DNA of 7,840 nt from Flavobacteriales bacterium (GTDB taxonomy: Bacteria; Bacteroidota; Bacteroidia; Flavobacteriales; Flavobacteriaceae): NCBI GenBank assembly GCA_015494775.1, contig WGAP01000147.1, positions 1 to 7,840 on the forward strand, given 5' to 3'. Every line of letters begins with the position of its first letter. Within the stretch, counting starts at the first letter, position 1. This document shows positions 5,309 through 7,840 of this stretch, in pieces. The notes below the pieces were generated by a model. It ran no database searches, was not told the origin of the DNA, and saw nothing but the letters and a program-made list of their open reading frames with translations. Made by a program: the position numbers and the translations under genes.

Positions 5309-5374
5309 AATCGGTTTTTTGTGGGACGGAATGCCCGAAATAGTCGTATTTTTAACCACCGAAACAAAGTGAAT

Positions 5375-6187
5375 ATGAAAACCAAGGCGGCTTTGGTATT
5401 GTCCAGCGGCGGCGCCCGCGGATTGGCGCATATCGGCGTAATTCGCGCGTTGGAGGATGCGGGAACGGAAATAACGGCGGTAAGCGGGTCGTCCATCGGC
5501 GCATTGATAGGCGGTGTTTATGCCATGGGCAAGATGGATGTTTATGCCGATTGGGTGCGCGGGATGAGCAAGCGCAAGATTTGGGAACTGATGGATTTTA
5601 CCATCACCACCGACGGTTTGGTCAAGGGGGAAAAGGTTTTCAACAAAATGCGGGAAATCATTCCCGATATGCCCATCGAAGCCATGCCCGTGCCTTTTGC
5701 GGCCGTGGCTACGGATTTGTTACACGAGCGCGAAGTGGTTTTCCGCTCGGGAAGTTATTACGATGCCGTACGGGCCTCGGTGTCGATTCCGGCGGTTTTC
5801 AAGCCGGTCAAGCGCGGGGATAAGATTTTGGTCGATGGCGGGGTGCTCAATCCCGTGCCCATAGCGCATGTGGACCGTTCCCGGGCCGATATTCTGGTGG
5901 TGGTGAATCTATACGGACCGTCAAAGGGCTTGTCGGCGGATTCAAGGCGGCAAAAACGACAAAAATTGAGCGTGGGCTATTTGTCGCTGCTCAAACACAC
6001 GGCCAATGCCATGATTCACCGCTTGGCGCAAACGATCATCGAAAATCATCAACCCGATATTGTCGTTAGCATTCCGCACGATTTGGCCGATACCTTTGCC
6101 TTTCACAAAGCCCAATCGTTGATAGACTATGGCCGCCGGGCGGCCGAACAAGCCCTGTCCGAATACCGTGGAGCCGGTGGGGCCTGA
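5375..6187 (+). CDS. Patatin-like phospholipase family protein
   Basis: This encodes a 270-residue patatin-type serine hydrolase (acyl-ester hydrolase using a Ser-Asp dyad). The signature blocks are complete: the oxyanion-hole glycine/arginine motif SGGARG (11-16), the nucleophile elbow GSSIG (38-42) with catalytic S40, the substrate-pocket segment ASVSIPAVFKPV (134-145), and the DGG block with catalytic D154 (LVDGGVLNPVP). There is no signal peptide or transmembrane segment, and the length fits the short cytoplasmic RssA-like bacterial group rather than the longer outer-membrane patatins with C-terminal barrels. The substrate is not known; membrane phospholipids or other acyl esters are the family expectation. 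The ATG at 5375 is chosen because the GG-R-G motif must lie close to the N-terminus; the frame continues far upstream, but only antisense to the aminotransferase. The 66-bp spacer (5309-5374) must hold both divergent promoters; I find no clean consensus box in it. The stop directly abuts the stop of the next gene. Confidence 0.9.
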   Translation: MKTKAALVLSSGGARGLAHIGVIRALEDAGTEITAVSGSSIGALIGGVYAMGKMDVYADWVRGMSKRKIWELMDFTITTDGLVKGEKVFNKMREIIPDMPIEAMPVPFAAVATDLLHEREVVFRSGSYYDAVRASVSIPAVFKPVKRGDKILVDGGVLNPVPIAHVDRSRADILVVVNLYGPSKGLSADSRRQKRQKLSVGYLSLLKHTANAMIHRLAQTIIENHQPDIVVSIPHDLADTFAFHKAQSLIDYGRRAAEQALSEYRGAGGA

Positions 6188-7840
6188 TTACTGCCGGATA
6201 ACGATTTTCTCGGCTTGTTTGGCTACGATTTTGTCGTAAAAATCCCGCAGGGCTTTGTAGTCGGCGGATTTTACCACCGATTCATGCATTTGATAGATGC
6301 TTTGGATTTGGATTTTGTTGCCTTGTTGAACGATTTTGTATTGGTACATCCCCTGGTTGTCGCCGAAAACGTATTTGGCATCTTTGGGCAAACTGACCAC
6401 TTGGGCCCCTTGGGGCAGGGTGATGGTTACGGTTTTTATCACGCTGCGCGGGAAGTTGAAAAATACGGGGAATTTACGTTCGGGCGAAGTAAACGGATTT
6501 TTTTTCAGGGTCAGGTGCATCAAGGGCGTAATGTAGGTTTTTCCGCCGATTTCTTCGGCATAGGCATCGGTTTCGAACTGGAACATTTCGCTGGCAATGG
6601 CGTAGGGTTTGTCCAAACCATTGAAGCGGGATTTAAGAATATCCAAATCGGGATATTGGTTTTGCAACCATTTGCTCCGTTCCTCGTCGTGTTTACGACG
6701 TAAGGCACGGCGGAATTTGTAGGCATAATAGTTATCCATTTTGCGAATGGAAACGCCCGAAAAGTCCGTTCCGTCGAATTTGACGTTTACATTGTACATA
6801 TTTTTGCTGTCGGTTTTGGGAAACAAATCAACTTTCATGGATTTGTCCATATCTTCGACCAAAAGCCCGAAAAAGTTCAGGTCTTTCAAAGGCAATACGT
6901 GCAAAGTGGCATTTTCGTCCGTGGCATCCAGTAAAATAAGCCCTTGGTTGGTGGGCACGCCGGCAATCACATGGTTAAAGGCCTGGGTGGACGGAAACAG
7001 CGGAATACCGTTGTCGATGGTGCTCACCAGTACGGGATAGGCCTTGATTTCGGCGCCGTTCAGCATGTTGATCAAATTCAAATTCACTTCCGAAGGGTCG
7101 CCCTCTCCTTTGGCATAGGCCAGGGTTACGCCTTTGTCGGGGAAGTAACCGTCGCGTCCGTTGGATTTGATTTTGTGCTTGGCAAACTCGAAAATCTTTT
7201 TCAGCTTGTCTTCAAAGGTTTTTGTGCCAATGAGCAATTGTTTCAAATCTTTTTTGAAATACATTTTACGGGCCAATTCATCACGGAAAGCATTTTTGTA
7301 GGCATAATTGGCCACATCGTTCCAATCCACCGAAAAGTATTTGACATTGTTCTTATACTCAATGCCGGCCACTTCGAATTTGATGCCGTAGCGGAAATTT
7401 TCCATATTGCCGGCATAGGGTTCTTCGTGCAGGGCGGGTACATTCGTGGCGTTGATTTCATACACGTTTTCATCCACGTCTTCCATAACATGCACATCGT
7501 GGATATAACCCGACAATTTGCGGCGCGAAGAATATTGTTTCAGGTTTACATGGGTGCCCCTTTTAAAGAAATACCGGACTTTGAACCATTCGGGATAACT
7601 TACCCTTACATGAATTTTCTTGGCCGGAATATCATATTGTAAGTCCACTTCACCCGAAAAACGGATAAACGGTGTGGTTTTCGTGTATCTCCATTCCACC
7701 ACCGAACCGGGTTTGAGGTTGGGTAAGGTAAATTTTTTGGTTCGTTTATATTCCGAGGTCTTTTCGTAATAGATTTTTGATTTGTCCAACTTGGTTTTTT
7801 GAATTTTGCCGTTTACCAGATTATAGGTAACCGCTTTTAG
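6188..7840 (-). CDS. DUF3857 / transglutaminase-fold protein, 5' end missing
   Basis: The frame is open from the right edge to a TAA at 6190-6188, giving 550 visible residues with no convincing start, so the first part (signal peptide and about 100 residues, judging by relatives) lies outside. The visible N-terminus (KAVTYNLVNGKIQKTKLDKS, then TLPNLKPGSVVEWRY) is the DUF3857 pattern. A transglutaminase-like core follows at about visible residues 205-320 (KGEGDPSEVNLNLINMLNGA, YPVLVSTIDNGIPLFP, FNHVIAGV, LLDATDE), and the C-terminal ~110 residues form a beta-rich DUF3858-like tail. The core keeps candidate catalytic His (visible residue 290, FNHVIAG) and Asp (305, LLDATD), but the place of the nucleophilic Cys is taken by the GDPSEVN segment, and there is no cysteine anywhere in the visible protein. 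It is probably a secreted periplasmic or envelope protein with a structural or binding role; its function is unknown. It converges tail-to-tail on the patatin gene with no bases between the stops. Confidence 0.85.
   Translation of the reverse strand, partial: LKAVTYNLVNGKIQKTKLDKSKIYYEKTSEYKRTKKFTLPNLKPGSVVEWRYTKTTPFIRFSGEVDLQYDIPAKKIHVRVSYPEWFKVRYFFKRGTHVNLKQYSSRRKLSGYIHDVHVMEDVDENVYEINATNVPALHEEPYAGNMENFRYGIKFEVAGIEYKNNVKYFSVDWNDVANYAYKNAFRDELARKMYFKKDLKQLLIGTKTFEDKLKKIFEFAKHKIKSNGRDGYFPDKGVTLAYAKGEGDPSEVNLNLINMLNGAEIKAYPVLVSTIDNGIPLFPSTQAFNHVIAGVPTNQGLILLDATDENATLHVLPLKDLNFFGLLVEDMDKSMKVDLFPKTDSKNMYNVNVKFDGTDFSGVSIRKMDNYYAYKFRRALRRKHDEERSKWLQNQYPDLDILKSRFNGLDKPYAIASEMFQFETDAYAEEIGGKTYITPLMHLTLKKNPFTSPERKFPVFFNFPRSVIKTVTITLPQGAQVVSLPKDAKYVFGDNQGMYQYKIVQQGNKIQIQSIYQMHESVVKSADYKALRDFYDKIVAKQAEKIVIRQ

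Noticed and set aside
4781..5374. N-terminal extension of the patatin frame by 198 codons
   Set aside because: It is antisense to the conserved aminotransferase. The patatin GG-R-G motif belongs near the N-terminus, which the ATG at 5375 gives.
5309..5374. Promoter boxes for the divergent aminotransferase and patatin genes
   Set aside because: TTTG at 5318-5321 and TATTTTTA-like sequence near 5347 are at poor spacing and do not match TAnnTTTG, so no box is called.
5309..5431. 41-codon N-terminal extension of the aminotransferase
   Set aside because: It would overlap the divergent patatin start, and it lacks family similarity; the ATG at 5308 places the conserved start correctly.

Overview
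The window looks like chromosomal DNA from a member of the Bacteroidota. The evidence is a PorT-type outer-membrane barrel, a phosphate-selective-porin-type gene, a DUF3857/transglutaminase-fold protein of the kind common in this phylum, no clear Shine-Dalgarno sequences, and a TAnnTTTG-type -7 box placed exactly upstream of the signal recognition particle RNA. Genus cannot be fixed from this sequence. The genes look like housekeeping and envelope functions. I see no phage, CRISPR, IS or toxin-antitoxin locus.

Layout. 1-923 (-) is the 5' part of an OprO/OprP-type porin, cut by the left edge. 1008-1937 (-) is a complete XerC/XerD tyrosine recombinase. 2027-2629 (+) is a small PorT-family beta-barrel protein divergent from xerD; the 89-bp gap holds a perfect 16-bp palindrome and a candidate promoter box. 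2636-3523 (-) is a stand-alone LigD-type polymerase (NHEJ primase-polymerase) domain, convergent with the barrel gene. 3524-4080 has no credible gene but is packed with palindromic structure. 4081-4175 (+) is the SRP RNA (ffs). 4181-5308 (-) is a DegT/DnrJ/EryC1/StrS aminotransferase. 5375-6187 (+) is a patatin-like phospholipase divergent from it. 6188-7840 (-) is a DUF3857/transglutaminase-fold protein that runs off the right edge without its start.

The most interesting part is the intergenic block at about 3579-4051. It contains a 74-base segment that folds on paper into a four-way junction with three hairpin arms and no unpaired junction bases, then a set of nested AT/GC hairpins, then a roughly 215-base GC-rich element with a perfect 13-bp closing stem. 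The whole block is bordered by imperfect inverted copies (18 of 22 matching) of one GC-rich sequence. It ends just before the SRP RNA promoter. This could be a composite of REP/MITE-like palindromic repeats or a structured RNA. I cannot decide between these from one copy.

The genes do not form one pathway. The porin and the barrel protein act at the outer membrane, XerD in chromosome dimer resolution, the LigD polymerase in break repair, SRP RNA in co-translational targeting, the aminotransferase in nucleotide-sugar (surface glycan) synthesis, and patatin in lipid ester hydrolysis. Only xerD and the porin could be co-transcribed; the other neighbours are divergent or convergent.
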